Of a stretch of 64,000 bases of DNA, positions 9,293 to 17,838 are shown piece after piece. The DNA lies in NCBI GenBank assembly GCA_049687015.1, contig JBAVIP010000040.1, positions 18,195 through 82,194 on the forward strand. Direction: 5' to 3'. Below the pieces are notes generated by a model. That model was given only the letters and a program-made list of their open reading frames with translations. It made no database searches and was not told the origin of the DNA. The translations under genes were made by a program, and so were the position numbers. How positions within the stretch are numbered: position 1 is the stretch's first letter; each line of letters begins with the position of its first letter. This DNA is from Methylotenera_A sp049687015 (GTDB lineage: Bacteria > Pseudomonadota > Gammaproteobacteria > Burkholderiales > Methylophilaceae).

Positions 9293-10624
9293 TTAAAGCA
9301 ACAATCTACGCACATCACTTAACATCATGCGCATGTGGCTTGTGAAACGTGCGCCATCGGCGCCATCCACGACACGGTGATCGTAAGAGAGCGAGAGCGG
9401 TAAGATCAAACGCGGTTCGAACTCTTTAGTATCCGCATTGTAAACTGGCTGCATGCTGGAACGCGAAACGCCTAAAATCGCCACTTCCGGGCAATTGATG
9501 ATGGGCGTGAACATGGTGCCGCCGATGCCGCCAAGACTGGAAATGGTAAAGCAACCGCCCTGCATTTCTTCTACTTTGAGTTTGCGTTCACGTGCCTTGG
9601 TCGAGAGTTCCATCAAATCACGCGCAATATCCAAAACATCTTTTTGCTGCACGTCCTTAACCACCGGCACGACTAAACCATCAGGCGTATCGCAGGCAAA
9701 GCCGATGTTGTAGTAATTTTTTAAAATCAGGCTGTCGCCATCGGGTGAAAGCGATGAGTTGAAGTTTGGATAAGCTTTAAGCGCATTGACGGAAGCCTTG
9801 ATGAGAAAAGCCAGCATGGTCAATTTCACGCCGCGTTTTTCTGCATCTGCCTGCATGGATTTTCTGAAGTCTTCCAGATCGGTAATATCCGCTTCATCAA
9901 ACTGTGTGACATGCGGCGCAGTGACCCAGTTACGGTGCAAATTGGCACCTGATAATTTTTTAATGCGTGAAAGCGGCTTGATTTCTACTTCACCAAACTG
10001 GCTGAAATCAATCACCGGCATTGGCAATGTAGCAAGTGCGCCCAAGCCTGCTCCCATGTTTTCGGTGCGTGGTTTGGCCAGTTCGCCTTTCACGAAGGCT
10101 TGCACGTCGCTTTGCAAGATACGGTTTTTGGCGCCACTGCCTTTTACCAAGGCCAGGTTCACGCCTAGCTCGCGCGCGAATTTGCGCACAGAAGGGCTGG
10201 CATGAGAGAGCTTGCCGCCATTTACTACAACACTTTCACCAACTGGCAATGGTTGATGTGCTGGTTGCACTTGTTTTGGCGGTTCTGGGGCAGGGCGAGT
10301 AGGTTCCGGAATAGCAGCTTTCGGCGCTTCCTGTACGGGTGTTGGCGCCGCTGTTTTTTCCGCAGGTTTACTTTCTGCTGTGACGTCACTGGCGTCCAAT
10401 GTCAAAATCAAATGCCCCTGCGCGACTTTGTCGCCTACTTTTATTTTTACTTCTTTCACAACGCCGGCAAATGGCGCGGGTATGTCCATCGAGGCTTTGT
10501 CTGATTCAACCGTCATTAGCGAATCATCTTTAGCGATACTGTCGCCAGCCTTGACCAGTACCTCGATAACGTCAACTGAATCGAAATTGCCAATATCAGG
10601 GACGAGTACGTCTTTTAATGCCAT
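9293..10624 (-). CDS. aceF: Pyruvate dehydrogenase E2, dihydrolipoamide acetyltransferase
   Basis: Core E2 subunit of the pyruvate dehydrogenase complex; transfers acetyl groups from lipoyl arms to CoA. It has one lipoyl domain (1-78, modified Lys43 in ESDKASMD), a Pro/Ala-rich linker, a peripheral-subunit binding domain (about 140-180, SPSVRKFARELG) and the catalytic domain ending with HRVVDGADGARF (His about 416). At 443 residues with a single lipoyl domain it is shorter than the three-lipoyl E. coli enzyme but typical of betaproteobacteria. It starts 39 bp after aceE, with AAGGA before the ATG. No lpd (E3) gene follows, so E3 must come from elsewhere. Confidence 0.96.
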   Translation of the reverse strand: MALKDVLVPDIGNFDSVDVIEVLVKAGDSIAKDDSLMTVESDKASMDIPAPFAGVVKEVKIKVGDKVAQGHLILTLDASDVTAESKPAEKTAAPTPVQEAPKAAIPEPTRPAPEPPKQVQPAHQPLPVGESVVVNGGKLSHASPSVRKFARELGVNLALVKGSGAKNRILQSDVQAFVKGELAKPRTENMGAGLGALATLPMPVIDFSQFGEVEIKPLSRIKKLSGANLHRNWVTAPHVTQFDEADITDLEDFRKSMQADAEKRGVKLTMLAFLIKASVNALKAYPNFNSSLSPDGDSLILKNYYNIGFACDTPDGLVVPVVKDVQQKDVLDIARDLMELSTKARERKLKVEEMQGGCFTISSLGGIGGTMFTPIINCPEVAILGVSRSSMQPVYNADTKEFEPRLILPLSLSYDHRVVDGADGARFTSHMRMMLSDVRRLLL

Positions 10625-10663
10625 TTTATGTCCTTAAATGCCATATGTTTAAATGCCTTGAAT

Positions 10664-13354
10664 CTAAATGCTGGTAGGGTTTGGCTTGTTAGCATTCAGC
10701 TTGTATTTTTTCACCGCCTCTGCCACTTTAGCCGCAGGCAAATTGCCTTCGTCGCTTAAAGCTTTTAGTGCGGCAACCACTACGTAATATCTATTCACCT
10801 CAAAGAAATCACGTAAGGCTTCGCGGCTATCCGAGCGGCCAAAACCATCAGTGCCGAGTGCCACGAATTTATTCGGCACAAAGCGCTGAATTTGCTCGGC
10901 AAAGCTCTTCATATAGTCGGTTGAAGCGATTACTGGGCCTTTTGCGTCTTTCAGGCATTGCGCCACATAACTCACTTTTTGTGGTTTCTCTGGGTTGAGC
11001 ATGTTCCAACGGTCGCATTCCAGGCCTTCGCGGCGCAGCTCAGTGAAGCTGGTCGCGCTCCATACGTCAGCCGAAACACCCCAGTCTTTCTCAAGCAATT
11101 CAGCTGCGGCAATCACTTCGCGCAGAATCACGCCGCTGCCCATCAATTGTACTTTTAAATCTTTGGCTGCATTTTTAGATTTGCTAAAGTTGTATAAGCC
11201 TTTGAGAATGCCTTGTTCCGCGCCCTGTGGCAGGGCGGGGTGCGTATAATTCTCGTTCATCAAGGTGATGTAGTAATACACGTCTTCCTGATTCTGCACC
11301 ATGCGGCGCAGGCCTTCTTGAATGATGACGGCGAGTTCATAGGCAAAAGTCGGGTCGTAAGAAATACAATTGGGAATGGTCGCAGACATCAAATGGCTAT
11401 GGCCATCTTCGTGCTGCAAGCCTTCGCCGTTTAATGTAGTGCGGCCTGCGGTCGCGCCAAGCAAGAAGCCGCGCGCGCGGCAATCGCCCGCCGCCCAAGC
11501 CAGATCGCCGATGCGCTGAAAGCCGAACATGGAGTAGAAAATATAGAACGGAATCATCTGCACGCCGGTAACGCTGTATGACGTGGCGGCTGCAATCCAG
11601 CTGGAGAAGGAGCCCGCTTCGTTAATGCCCTCTTCTAAAATTTGGCCATCTTTTTGCTCTTTATAATACATTACTTGGTCAGAATCCATAGGCTCATACA
11701 ACTGGCCTTGGCTGGCGTAAATACCAAGCTGGCGGAACATGCCTTCCATACCGAATGTACGCGCTTCATCCGGCACGATTGGCACCACAAATTTGCCGAT
11801 TTCTTTATCACGAACCAGCGTAGAAAGAATACGTACGAATGCCATGGTAGTAGAGATTTCACGCTCACCTGTGGCGGTTAACATATTTTCGAATGCTGAT
11901 AACGCTGGTATTTTCAGCTCATTGCCTTTGCGCCTGCGTTGCGGCACAAAGCCACCCATGGCGGCGCGGCGTTCAGCCATGTACTTCATCTCCGGGCTGT
12001 CTTCCGCAGGTTTGTAAAAACTCAAGTTTTCAACCTGTTCATCAGTAATTGGCAAATCAAAACGGTCACGGAATTTTTTCAGCGACTCAATATCCATGCT
12101 CTTCTGTTGGTGTGTGGTATTTTGACCTTCTCCCGCTTCGCCCATGCCGTAACCTTTAACGGTTTTAGCTAAAATCACGGTAGGCTGATCTTTGTGATTT
12201 ACCGCTGCGTGGTAAGCGGCATATACCTTATGCGGGTCGTGCCCACCACGATTCAAGCGCCAAATATCCTGGTCGCTCATTGCGGCAACCATTTCTCTTA
12301 GTTCGGGATATTTGCCAAAGAAATGCTCGCGCGTATAAGCACCGCCTTTGGCTTTAAAGTTCTGGTATTCGCCGTCAACGCATTCTTCCATGCGTTTTTT
12401 CAGCAAGCCGTCTTTGTCCATCGCCAATAATGGATCCCAATACGAACCCCAAATCACTTTTAGCACATTCCAGCCAGAGCCGCGGAAGTCAGACTCCAGC
12501 TCCTGAATGATTTTGCCATTGCCACGCACAGGCCCATCCAGGCGCTGCAAATTACAGTTGATGACGAAAATGAGGTTATCCAATTTTTCGCGGCTGGCTA
12601 ATGAAATGGCGCCTAACGACTCAGGTTCGTCCATCTCGCCATCGCCGCAGAATACCCATACCTTGCGGTCGCTGGTATCGGCAATGCCGCGGTCGTGCAG
12701 GTACTTCAAGAATCTAGCCTGATAAATACCCTGAAGCGGCCCTAAACCCATCGAAACGGTAGGAAACTGCCAGAAGTCTGGCATCAACCATGGATGCGGG
12801 TAGCTGGATAAGCCATTGCCGCCGGTTTCCTGGCGGAAGTTATCCATTTGTTCCTCGGAAATGCGGCCTTCTAAAAAGGCGCGCGCGTACACGCCGGGCG
12901 ATGAATGGCCCTGAAAGTACACGCAGTCGCCGCCGAAGTTCTCATTTGGCGCGCGGAAGAAATAATTGAAGCCAGTGTCGTATAAAGTAGCAGCTGATTG
13001 AAAGCTGGCAATATGACCACCCACGCCCGGCGATTTTTCATTACCGCGCAACACTGTCATGATGGCGTTCCAGCGTACTAGCGCTCTAATTCTGCGCTCC
13101 ATTTCCGGGTCACCTGGCAGGCGTTGCTGCAAATGGGTCGGGATGGTGTTTACATAAGCGGTTGTTGCGTTGTAAGGTAGGTTGCTGCCTGAGCGGCGCG
13201 CCTTGTCAATCATCGCCTCAAGCAAAAAGTGGGCGCGCTCGGTGCCTTCGTTCTCAATCACCGAAGTAAGCGCGTCAAGCCACTCCTGCGTTTCTTGCGC
13301 GTCTGTTTCTTGCACCATTTTTAAAGGTTGCCCGGTCTGCTGATTCATTGCCAT
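10664..13354 (-). CDS. aceE: Pyruvate dehydrogenase E1 component, homodimeric type
   Basis: Thiamine-diphosphate-dependent pyruvate decarboxylase/lipoyl acetyltransferase. The 896 residues match the homodimeric proteobacterial E1. The ThDP motif GDGEMDEPES...NCNLQRLDG is present, as is a region near 630 (GEGLQHEDGHS) typical of AceE. First gene of the aceE-aceF operon, reading away from the M17 aminopeptidase gene. The start at 13354 has GGAG about 12 nt upstream; an in-frame ATG two codons later is possible. The complex converts pyruvate, including that released by PrpB and malic enzyme encoded later in the window, to acetyl-CoA. Confidence 0.97.
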   Translation of the reverse strand: MAMNQQTGQPLKMVQETDAQETQEWLDALTSVIENEGTERAHFLLEAMIDKARRSGSNLPYNATTAYVNTIPTHLQQRLPGDPEMERRIRALVRWNAIMTVLRGNEKSPGVGGHIASFQSAATLYDTGFNYFFRAPNENFGGDCVYFQGHSSPGVYARAFLEGRISEEQMDNFRQETGGNGLSSYPHPWLMPDFWQFPTVSMGLGPLQGIYQARFLKYLHDRGIADTSDRKVWVFCGDGEMDEPESLGAISLASREKLDNLIFVINCNLQRLDGPVRGNGKIIQELESDFRGSGWNVLKVIWGSYWDPLLAMDKDGLLKKRMEECVDGEYQNFKAKGGAYTREHFFGKYPELREMVAAMSDQDIWRLNRGGHDPHKVYAAYHAAVNHKDQPTVILAKTVKGYGMGEAGEGQNTTHQQKSMDIESLKKFRDRFDLPITDEQVENLSFYKPAEDSPEMKYMAERRAAMGGFVPQRRRKGNELKIPALSAFENMLTATGEREISTTMAFVRILSTLVRDKEIGKFVVPIVPDEARTFGMEGMFRQLGIYASQGQLYEPMDSDQVMYYKEQKDGQILEEGINEAGSFSSWIAAATSYSVTGVQMIPFYIFYSMFGFQRIGDLAWAAGDCRARGFLLGATAGRTTLNGEGLQHEDGHSHLMSATIPNCISYDPTFAYELAVIIQEGLRRMVQNQEDVYYYITLMNENYTHPALPQGAEQGILKGLYNFSKSKNAAKDLKVQLMGSGVILREVIAAAELLEKDWGVSADVWSATSFTELRREGLECDRWNMLNPEKPQKVSYVAQCLKDAKGPVIASTDYMKSFAEQIQRFVPNKFVALGTDGFGRSDSREALRDFFEVNRYYVVVAALKALSDEGNLPAAKVAEAVKKYKLNANKPNPTSI

Positions 13355-13465
13355 ACGTGAGATTTCTCCGTGTCGCGTTTGCTGCGCGTATAATCTACGT
13401 AAGGTGCAAACGTGAATTAGAATGTTCTATAAAGCTGTAAGTGTGTCTTTTTTAGGCATTTTGGT

Positions 13466-13480
13466 CAAGTTAAAAACTTG
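13466..13480. promoter_or_regulatory. Palindrome in the aceE/aminopeptidase divergent promoter region
   Basis: CAAGTT-AAA-AACTTG is a perfect inverted repeat with a 3-base centre, 112 bp upstream of aceE and 73 bp upstream of the aminopeptidase gene. The position suits an operator for either gene. The binding protein is unknown; it does not obviously match the enterobacterial PdhR box. Confidence 0.35.
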
Positions 13481-13552
13481 GTTTAATAGAACAACAGATC
13501 ATAGTTTTGCTATCATTGTCTTAGATATTATATATGAGTTCAGGGTGATTAA

Positions 13553-15010
13553 ATGTCATTAAAATTAACACAACATGCTGCTATTGGCAGCGAAAAAACA
13601 TTATCTTCTGAAAAACATCTCCTATTTGTATTGGACGAGAAAGCAGAAAGAAATTTTCCATTCGCCAAAATTCTCGAGAGCAAGCTAGAACGTGCTAGAA
13701 GTGAGTATAAAGATTTAAATAAAACGCCAATCACTATAGAACTGCCTAATGGCGGCGTGGCCAGTTTTGTGATGCTGGGTGAAAAGCTCAGTATGTTTCA
13801 AAGGCACGCCCTGCTGCGCAAAGCTGTTAAACCTTTGCTCAATGAGCAGCCTGAAGTTTTGGCAATTTGTGTGTTTGGGGACGACGCCACGCGTGAAGCA
13901 CATGCCTGTGTGGCTTATTACGTGGTAGCAGTCAATGCAGCCGAACTGCCAAGCCGTAAAAAAGAGCATAAATTCAAACCATTGAAAGCAATCGGCATTC
14001 ATGGCTACATGGCGGAACATGGCTACGGCAATGTAAATGCACGCGTGGCAGGTAATACACTGTGCCGCAGCCTGACTATGCTGCCACCTAACGAACTGAC
14101 GCCCACCATTTACCGTGAGAAGGTGAAAGGCCTTGCCAAACAATACGGCTGGGCTTGGGAGGAGTTTGATATGCCAGCACTCAAAAAAATGGGAGCGGGT
14201 GCATTTTATGCGGTAGGTCAGGGCTCTGAGCCACAAGACGCTGCGATCGTGCATTTAACCTATAGTCCGAAGGAAGCTAAAAAACACATCGCCTTGGTCG
14301 GCAAAGGCATTTGTTTTGATACGGGAGGACACAACCTGAAACCCGCCAAATATATGCAGGGCATGCACGAAGACATGAACGGCAGCGCAGTCGCGCTGGG
14401 GATTCTAACAGCTGCAACTTTACAAAAGTTACCTGTTAAACTCGATTGCTGGCTGGCGATTGCGCAGAATCACATCAGCCCGCTCGCCTATAAGCAAAAC
14501 GATGTCGTCACTGCATTAAATGGCATGACGATTGAAATCGTGCATACCGACGCAGAAGGCCGGATGGTGCTGGCGGATACACTCACTTTAGCTTCACGAC
14601 AAAAACCCGACGTGATTTTAGATTATGCAACCCTCACAGGCAGTATGGCGGTGGCGGTGACGGATCGTATGAGCGGCGTGATTGCCAATCGACCTGAGTT
14701 AGCCTGCAAGGCAATAGGGGCGGGCAGGACGGCGGGGGAGCGCATTGTGGCTTTTCCTTATGAAGAAGACATGGACAGTGATCTGGATAGCGACATTGCC
14801 GACATTAAACAATGCACGCTAGAAGGCGGCGGCGACCATATGCACGCGGCGCGTTTTATGGGTAAATTCATCGAAAATGATGTGGCCTGGCTGCATGCCG
14901 ATTTATCCAGCACCAACCGCAAAGATGGCTTGGGTGCGGTGCAATCTGATGTGAATGGCTTTGGTGTTGGTTTTGGCTTGGAGATGATTAAAAGTTTAAT
15001 CAGCGATTAA
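13553..15010 (+). CDS. M17 leucyl aminopeptidase family protein
   Basis: Cytoplasmic two-metal aminopeptidase releasing N-terminal residues from peptides. The M17 metal and catalytic signature is intact: VGKGICFDTGG (about 248), MHEDMNGSAVALG (about 275) and TDAEGRMVLAD (about 333), giving the Lys, Asp, Asp, Asp/Glu and Arg ligands. The sequences HNLKP and HEDMNG differ from the ISLKP and xADMGG of classical PepA, placing it in the divergent branch common in proteobacteria. The N-terminal ~160 residues are the variable M17 domain. At 485 residues it has family length. It reads away from aceE, with AT-rich sequence upstream; the start has a weak GGGTG ribosome site. Confidence 0.9.
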   Translation: MSLKLTQHAAIGSEKTLSSEKHLLFVLDEKAERNFPFAKILESKLERARSEYKDLNKTPITIELPNGGVASFVMLGEKLSMFQRHALLRKAVKPLLNEQPEVLAICVFGDDATREAHACVAYYVVAVNAAELPSRKKEHKFKPLKAIGIHGYMAEHGYGNVNARVAGNTLCRSLTMLPPNELTPTIYREKVKGLAKQYGWAWEEFDMPALKKMGAGAFYAVGQGSEPQDAAIVHLTYSPKEAKKHIALVGKGICFDTGGHNLKPAKYMQGMHEDMNGSAVALGILTAATLQKLPVKLDCWLAIAQNHISPLAYKQNDVVTALNGMTIEIVHTDAEGRMVLADTLTLASRQKPDVILDYATLTGSMAVAVTDRMSGVIANRPELACKAIGAGRTAGERIVAFPYEEDMDSDLDSDIADIKQCTLEGGGDHMHAARFMGKFIENDVAWLHADLSSTNRKDGLGAVQSDVNGFGVGFGLEMIKSLISD

Positions 15011-15035
15011 TGTTTTAAATACTAATAGGCGGGTA

Positions 15036-15071
15036 TGTTGCAACAATACTTGGGTGCTGTTAGTGTTGCAA
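15036..15071. promoter_or_regulatory. Repeated TGTTGCAA motifs upstream of Crp/Fnr gene
   Basis: TGTTGCAACA at 15036-15045 is a perfect 10-bp palindrome, and TGTTGCAA recurs at 15064-15071, about 60-90 bp before the regulator's start codon. The spacing suggests an operator pair, possibly for autoregulation. This is not the TTGAT-N4-ATCAA consensus of Fnr. Confidence 0.3.
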
Positions 15072-15129
15072 TTTTGATAAATAAAAGCAAAAATTAGTTT
15101 TTTGGTGAATAACAAATGGAGAATTTGGC

Positions 15130-15786
15130 TTGGACGATTTAACTTGGCTGCAGAGTTTTCCACCACTATTGCAGTTGGAGCCAAACGCGCGTGACATTTT
15201 GGCGAAGTCAGCACGCATCGTAGAAGCGCCAATTGGCACAATCGGCTATCGTGAAGGACAGAGCTGCGGCGCTTATGTAATGCGGCTTGCAGGTCAATCG
15301 CGCGTTTATAAAATGTCGTCAGGCGGGCGTGAAATTCTGCTGTATCGCGTAGGCGCGGGTGAAACCTGCGTGATTACCACCACTTGTATGTTGGGTCATA
15401 GCAATTATCCTGCATCAACAATAGTAGAAGAACCGATTAAAGATGTGATTATTCCAACCGCCGCATTTCATCAGCTAATGATTGATTCGCCAGTGTTTCG
15501 CCGTTTTGTGATGACCAATTACGGCGCGCTGATCAGCGATTTGATTGTTTTGTTGGATGAGGTGGCATTTCATAGTTTGGATGCCCGCCTGGCCAAGCTG
15601 CTATTAGATGCTGGGGCTGCCACGGTTAGCAGAACACATCAGTTGATTGCCGATGAGCTGGGTACTGCGCGCGAGGTGGTGAGCCGCCAATTAAAACGCT
15701 TTGAGCAAAAAGGCTGGGTAGAGCTGGGGCGCGGCCATGTAGAACTGACCAATCGGCCTGCTTTGGAGAAGCTCGCCGCCAGCTAA
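15130..15786 (+). CDS. Crp/Fnr family transcriptional regulator
   Basis: One-component regulator of 218 residues. It has an N-terminal cyclic-nucleotide-binding-like beta-barrel (about 20-130, RVYKMSSGGREILLYRVGAG) and a C-terminal winged helix (about 150-215) with recognition helix TAREVVSRQLKRFEQ. Fnr-type N-terminal cysteine ligands are absent; isolated cysteines occur at about 46, 79 and 86 (SCGAY, ETCV, TTCM), which could be thiol sensors. The start is TTG at 15130, chosen because GGAG lies 8 nt upstream; an ATG at 15116 is in another frame. Its location next to sulfur-related genes suggests it may sense sulfur or redox state, but nothing in the sequence proves that. Confidence 0.88.
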   Translation: MDDLTWLQSFPPLLQLEPNARDILAKSARIVEAPIGTIGYREGQSCGAYVMRLAGQSRVYKMSSGGREILLYRVGAGETCVITTTCMLGHSNYPASTIVEEPIKDVIIPTAAFHQLMIDSPVFRRFVMTNYGALISDLIVLLDEVAFHSLDARLAKLLLDAGAATVSRTHQLIADELGTAREVVSRQLKRFEQKGWVELGRGHVELTNRPALEKLAAS

Positions 15787-15811
15787 ATATTGCTGTGGCA
15801 GCTTGTGATTG

Positions 15812-16627
15812 CTAGAAAGTCAGAAATCCTCTGGCAGCCAGCATTAAAGCCGCTATTGTCGCCAGCATGGCAAAGCTGCGCTGGCTAATGATTGCAGGAA
15901 TTCTGGTGCTGATCAATCTGAAAACCAACATGCTGACCATGGTACTCGCAGCAAATGGAATTGCAATTTGCCAAAGGATATTGCTGTGTAGCAGATAAGT
16001 TGAAATACTCACGGCTGAAACGATGGCGATGGCCATGAGCGATGTGGCGACGATGGTTTGCATATCAAAGTTACTGACTTTGCGTAAACTTGGCACAATG
16101 ACAAAACCACCGCCTACACCCAAAAGCCCTGAAAGAAACCCTGCCAGGCTGCCCGTGATCACCAGTCTTTTGGTACAAGGGGCGGTCCAGAATAATCTGG
16201 ATGTCGCAGGATTCAGCACGCAAGCCGGCGCTGGCTTGTGCGTGTCCGCCTGCAGATTTTGTGTGTTTTGGTGCCACATGCGCCAGGCGACATAAGCTAG
16301 TACGATTGCAAACATCAGACTCAAATGCTGGTTCGATGTGCGATGCGCCAGCCAAATGCCAAGCGGTGCGAACAGAACGCCGAAACTTGCGATTAGCATA
16401 GCGGCCTTGTAGCGCACAGTACCTGCCCGCAAGCCTTGTATGGCGCCGATGCTGGAAGCTAGCATCACGGCGAGCAGGCCGATGGGAGCAGCTTGCGCCA
16501 TGCTGAGGTGCAGGCCAAAAGCCAATAGCGGTATGGCGAGAATCGAGCCACCAGCGCCGGTTAAGGCTAACACCAGTCCTACAAACAGCCCTAATGCGAT
16601 GCTGATTAAATTTGCATCTAATGGCAT
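15812..16627 (-). CDS. TauE/SafE (TSUP) family membrane permease
   Basis: Predicted inner-membrane transporter of 271 residues with about eight hydrophobic helices in two halves. The family signatures GLALALTGAGGSILAIPLL-like (near 17-36) and GFLSGLLGVGGGFVIVPSL (near 158-176) are visible. TSUP proteins export or import sulfite, sulfonates or thiosulfate. The gene follows the DUF442 phosphatase and the damaged ArsR gene on the same strand, an arrangement known from BigR-type sulfide-detoxification operons. That points to moving a sulfur oxyanion. The frame looks intact, unlike the two genes upstream. Confidence 0.88.
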   Translation of the reverse strand: MPLDANLISIALGLFVGLVLALTGAGGSILAIPLLAFGLHLSMAQAAPIGLLAVMLASSIGAIQGLRAGTVRYKAAMLIASFGVLFAPLGIWLAHRTSNQHLSLMFAIVLAYVAWRMWHQNTQNLQADTHKPAPACVLNPATSRLFWTAPCTKRLVITGSLAGFLSGLLGVGGGFVIVPSLRKVSNFDMQTIVATSLMAIAIVSAVSISTYLLHSNILWQIAIPFAASTMVSMLVFRLISTRIPAIISQRSFAMLATIAALMLAARGFLTF

Positions 16628-16687
16628 GGCGCTATCAATTTTTGGGTGAAATCTCTAGTGGCGACCGGGTTGAACTTTGTTTCAAAG

Positions 16688-17170
16688 TCAATTTTTTTTA
16701 CAGCAACTACGACACAAGGATATGAGCGGGCATTTGCTTTTATACCAGTTGCAAAGTTGGCTAAAGACGCATTTGCCTTTTAACCATGCCATTAAATTTT
16801 GGTTTTGAACTGGCGGATGAGCGGCTTCTGTGCTCGTTTGGGATTGCTTGAAAATGGTCGCGGCGCGGTTGCCTGTTCTGCAAAAGCCAAGCACCGGTTT
16901 GGCAGCCGCGGCATAAATCGCGCTGAATTCCACAACCTGTTCAGGCCGCATGTGGCCCGGGCTGAAGGGAATATGAAAATAGGCCAGGCCTGATTTTTCG
17001 GCAGCGGCTTTAATCTGTGCGCCGGTCGGCTGGTCGGCACCGCCTTCGCCGTCAGGGCGGTTGTTGATAATGGTTTTAAAACCTAACTGGGCGATCTCAG
17101 CAACATCTTCCACGCTGATTTGCGGCGCAGTGCTAAAATTCTCTGAATGCTTGCTGATTTGAATTGACAT
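16688..17170 (-). CDS. DUF442 / TIGR01244-type phosphatase-like protein, odd C-terminus
   Basis: Small protein-tyrosine-phosphatase-fold protein. The P-loop CRTGNRA (Cys about 96, CX5R) is intact and the preceding region (RPDGEGGADQPT, FHIPFSPG) fits the DUF442 domain found in Blh proteins of sulfide-responsive operons. The start at 17170 has AAGGA four bases before the ATG, and this site overlaps the stop of the restored ArsR frame, so the two were once translationally coupled. After about residue 132 the sequence becomes strikingly Cys-rich (six Cys in about 27 residues, ending CRSCCKKN), unlike the family. A neighbouring frame stays open to 16631, which suggests a late frameshift. The core domain call is firm; the tail is doubtful. 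Confidence 0.75.
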   Translation of the reverse strand: MSIQISKHSENFSTAPQISVEDVAEIAQLGFKTIINNRPDGEGGADQPTGAQIKAAAEKSGLAYFHIPFSPGHMRPEQVVEFSAIYAAAAKPVLGFCRTGNRAATIFKQSQTSTEAAHPPVQNQNLMAWLKGKCVFSQLCNWYKSKCPLISLCRSCCKKN

Positions 17171-17177
17171 GATTTCC

Positions 17178-17490
17178 TTAAGATTTACAAATTTCCTGAC
17201 TTAACACCCGCATTACGGCTAATGCAGGCTGACTTGAAATGTTATAAAAAATATTCTTTCCTTCGCGCCGTGGCAACTAACTCGGCCTCGCGTAACACGG
17301 TGAGCTGCTGCGACAGCGTAGGCTGCCGAATATCCAATATTTGCTCTAATTCCCCTACGGACTTTTCACCTTGCGAGAGTTGGCATAACAGCATTAAACG
17401 ATCTGAATTCGCCAGCACCTTCATCAGGCTGGAGGCCTTGTCAGCCGAGGCGCGCAGCACATCAAAATTTATTTCTTTAATTTCAGACAT
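17178..17490 (-). pseudogene. ArsR/SmtB family (BigR-like) repressor, frameshifted
   Basis: Winged-helix repressor. The intact frame runs only 17242-17490 (82 residues) and covers the helix-turn-helix (IRQPTLSQQLTVLREA). It then ends at a TAA just where the wing should lead into the last helix. In another frame the sequence continues without a break as EGKNIFYNISSQ... through QEICKS to a TAA at 17178-17180, matching the C-terminus expected of this family. A one-base gain (or two-base loss) within about 17260-17272 explains it. The restored stop overlaps the ribosome site of the DUF442 gene. Either the repressor is truncated and the operon deregulated, or the assembly has an error here. Confidence 0.8.
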
Positions 17491-17526
17491 AGGGCAGATT
17501 TGAATCAGGCTATAAAATGTAATTGT

Positions 17527-17550
17527 ATATTATATCAAAACATATAATAT
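17527..17550. promoter_or_regulatory. AT-rich operator-like inverted repeat upstream of the ArsR gene
   Basis: ATATTATAT (17527-17535) is perfectly mirrored by ATATAATAT (17542-17550) around CAAAAC. It lies 37 bp upstream of the ArsR start, between it and the divergent persulfide dioxygenase remnant. This is where a BigR-type repressor would be expected to bind and block both directions. Confidence 0.6.
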
Positions 17551-17552
17551 TG

Positions 17553-17785
17553 GACACTAGCAGGCTTATTGATACGATACACTTTAAGAACATCTCTGAT
17601 TTGCCCCGGCCACGATTACAACGGCCGTCGCATAAGCTGTATCGGACAGGAAAGGCTACCAATTCGTGTTTGGCGGGAAAAACGCGGGATGAGTTTGTTG
17701 AAATCATGAACAATTTAAATTGCCCAAACCCAGGTTGATAGATATTACCGTGCCAGCAAACCGTATGTGCGATGTGCCAAAATAA
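17553..17785 (+). pseudogene. Remnant of an ETHE1/Blh-type persulfide dioxygenase (C-terminal end only)
   Basis: Three frames joined by small shifts spell the C-terminus of an MBL-fold persulfide dioxygenase. Frame 1 (17553-17590) gives DTSRLIDTIHFK. Frame 2 (17599-17652) gives ICPGHDYNGRRISCIGQE, the family's PGHDYxGR-xST-IGEE region. Frame 3 (17655-17733) gives KTRDEFVEIMNNLN. Frame 4 (17735-17785) gives LIDITVPANRMCDVPK and a TAA. The first ~150 residues, including the HxHxDH metal site, are missing; the operator-like repeat now abuts the break. It is clearly non-functional. The rest of the 17.5-17.9 kb gap holds only the terminator of the next gene. Recognition is by motif memory and needs an alignment. 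Confidence 0.72.
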
Positions 17786-17838
17786 AATGCGCCGGGACCT
17801 GAAGTTGTGCGGGATTGAGTTTATTGTCAACTTAGCAG

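Noticed and set aside
13715..14254. Open frame of 179 codons antisense to the M17 aminopeptidase
   Set aside because: Shadow of the coding strand with an implausible Trp/His/Cys-rich composition.
17523..17738. Apparent 71-codon plus-strand gene next to the ArsR gene
   Set aside because: It starts inside the operator repeat and joins pieces of the persulfide dioxygenase tail out of frame; treated as a pseudogene remnant.
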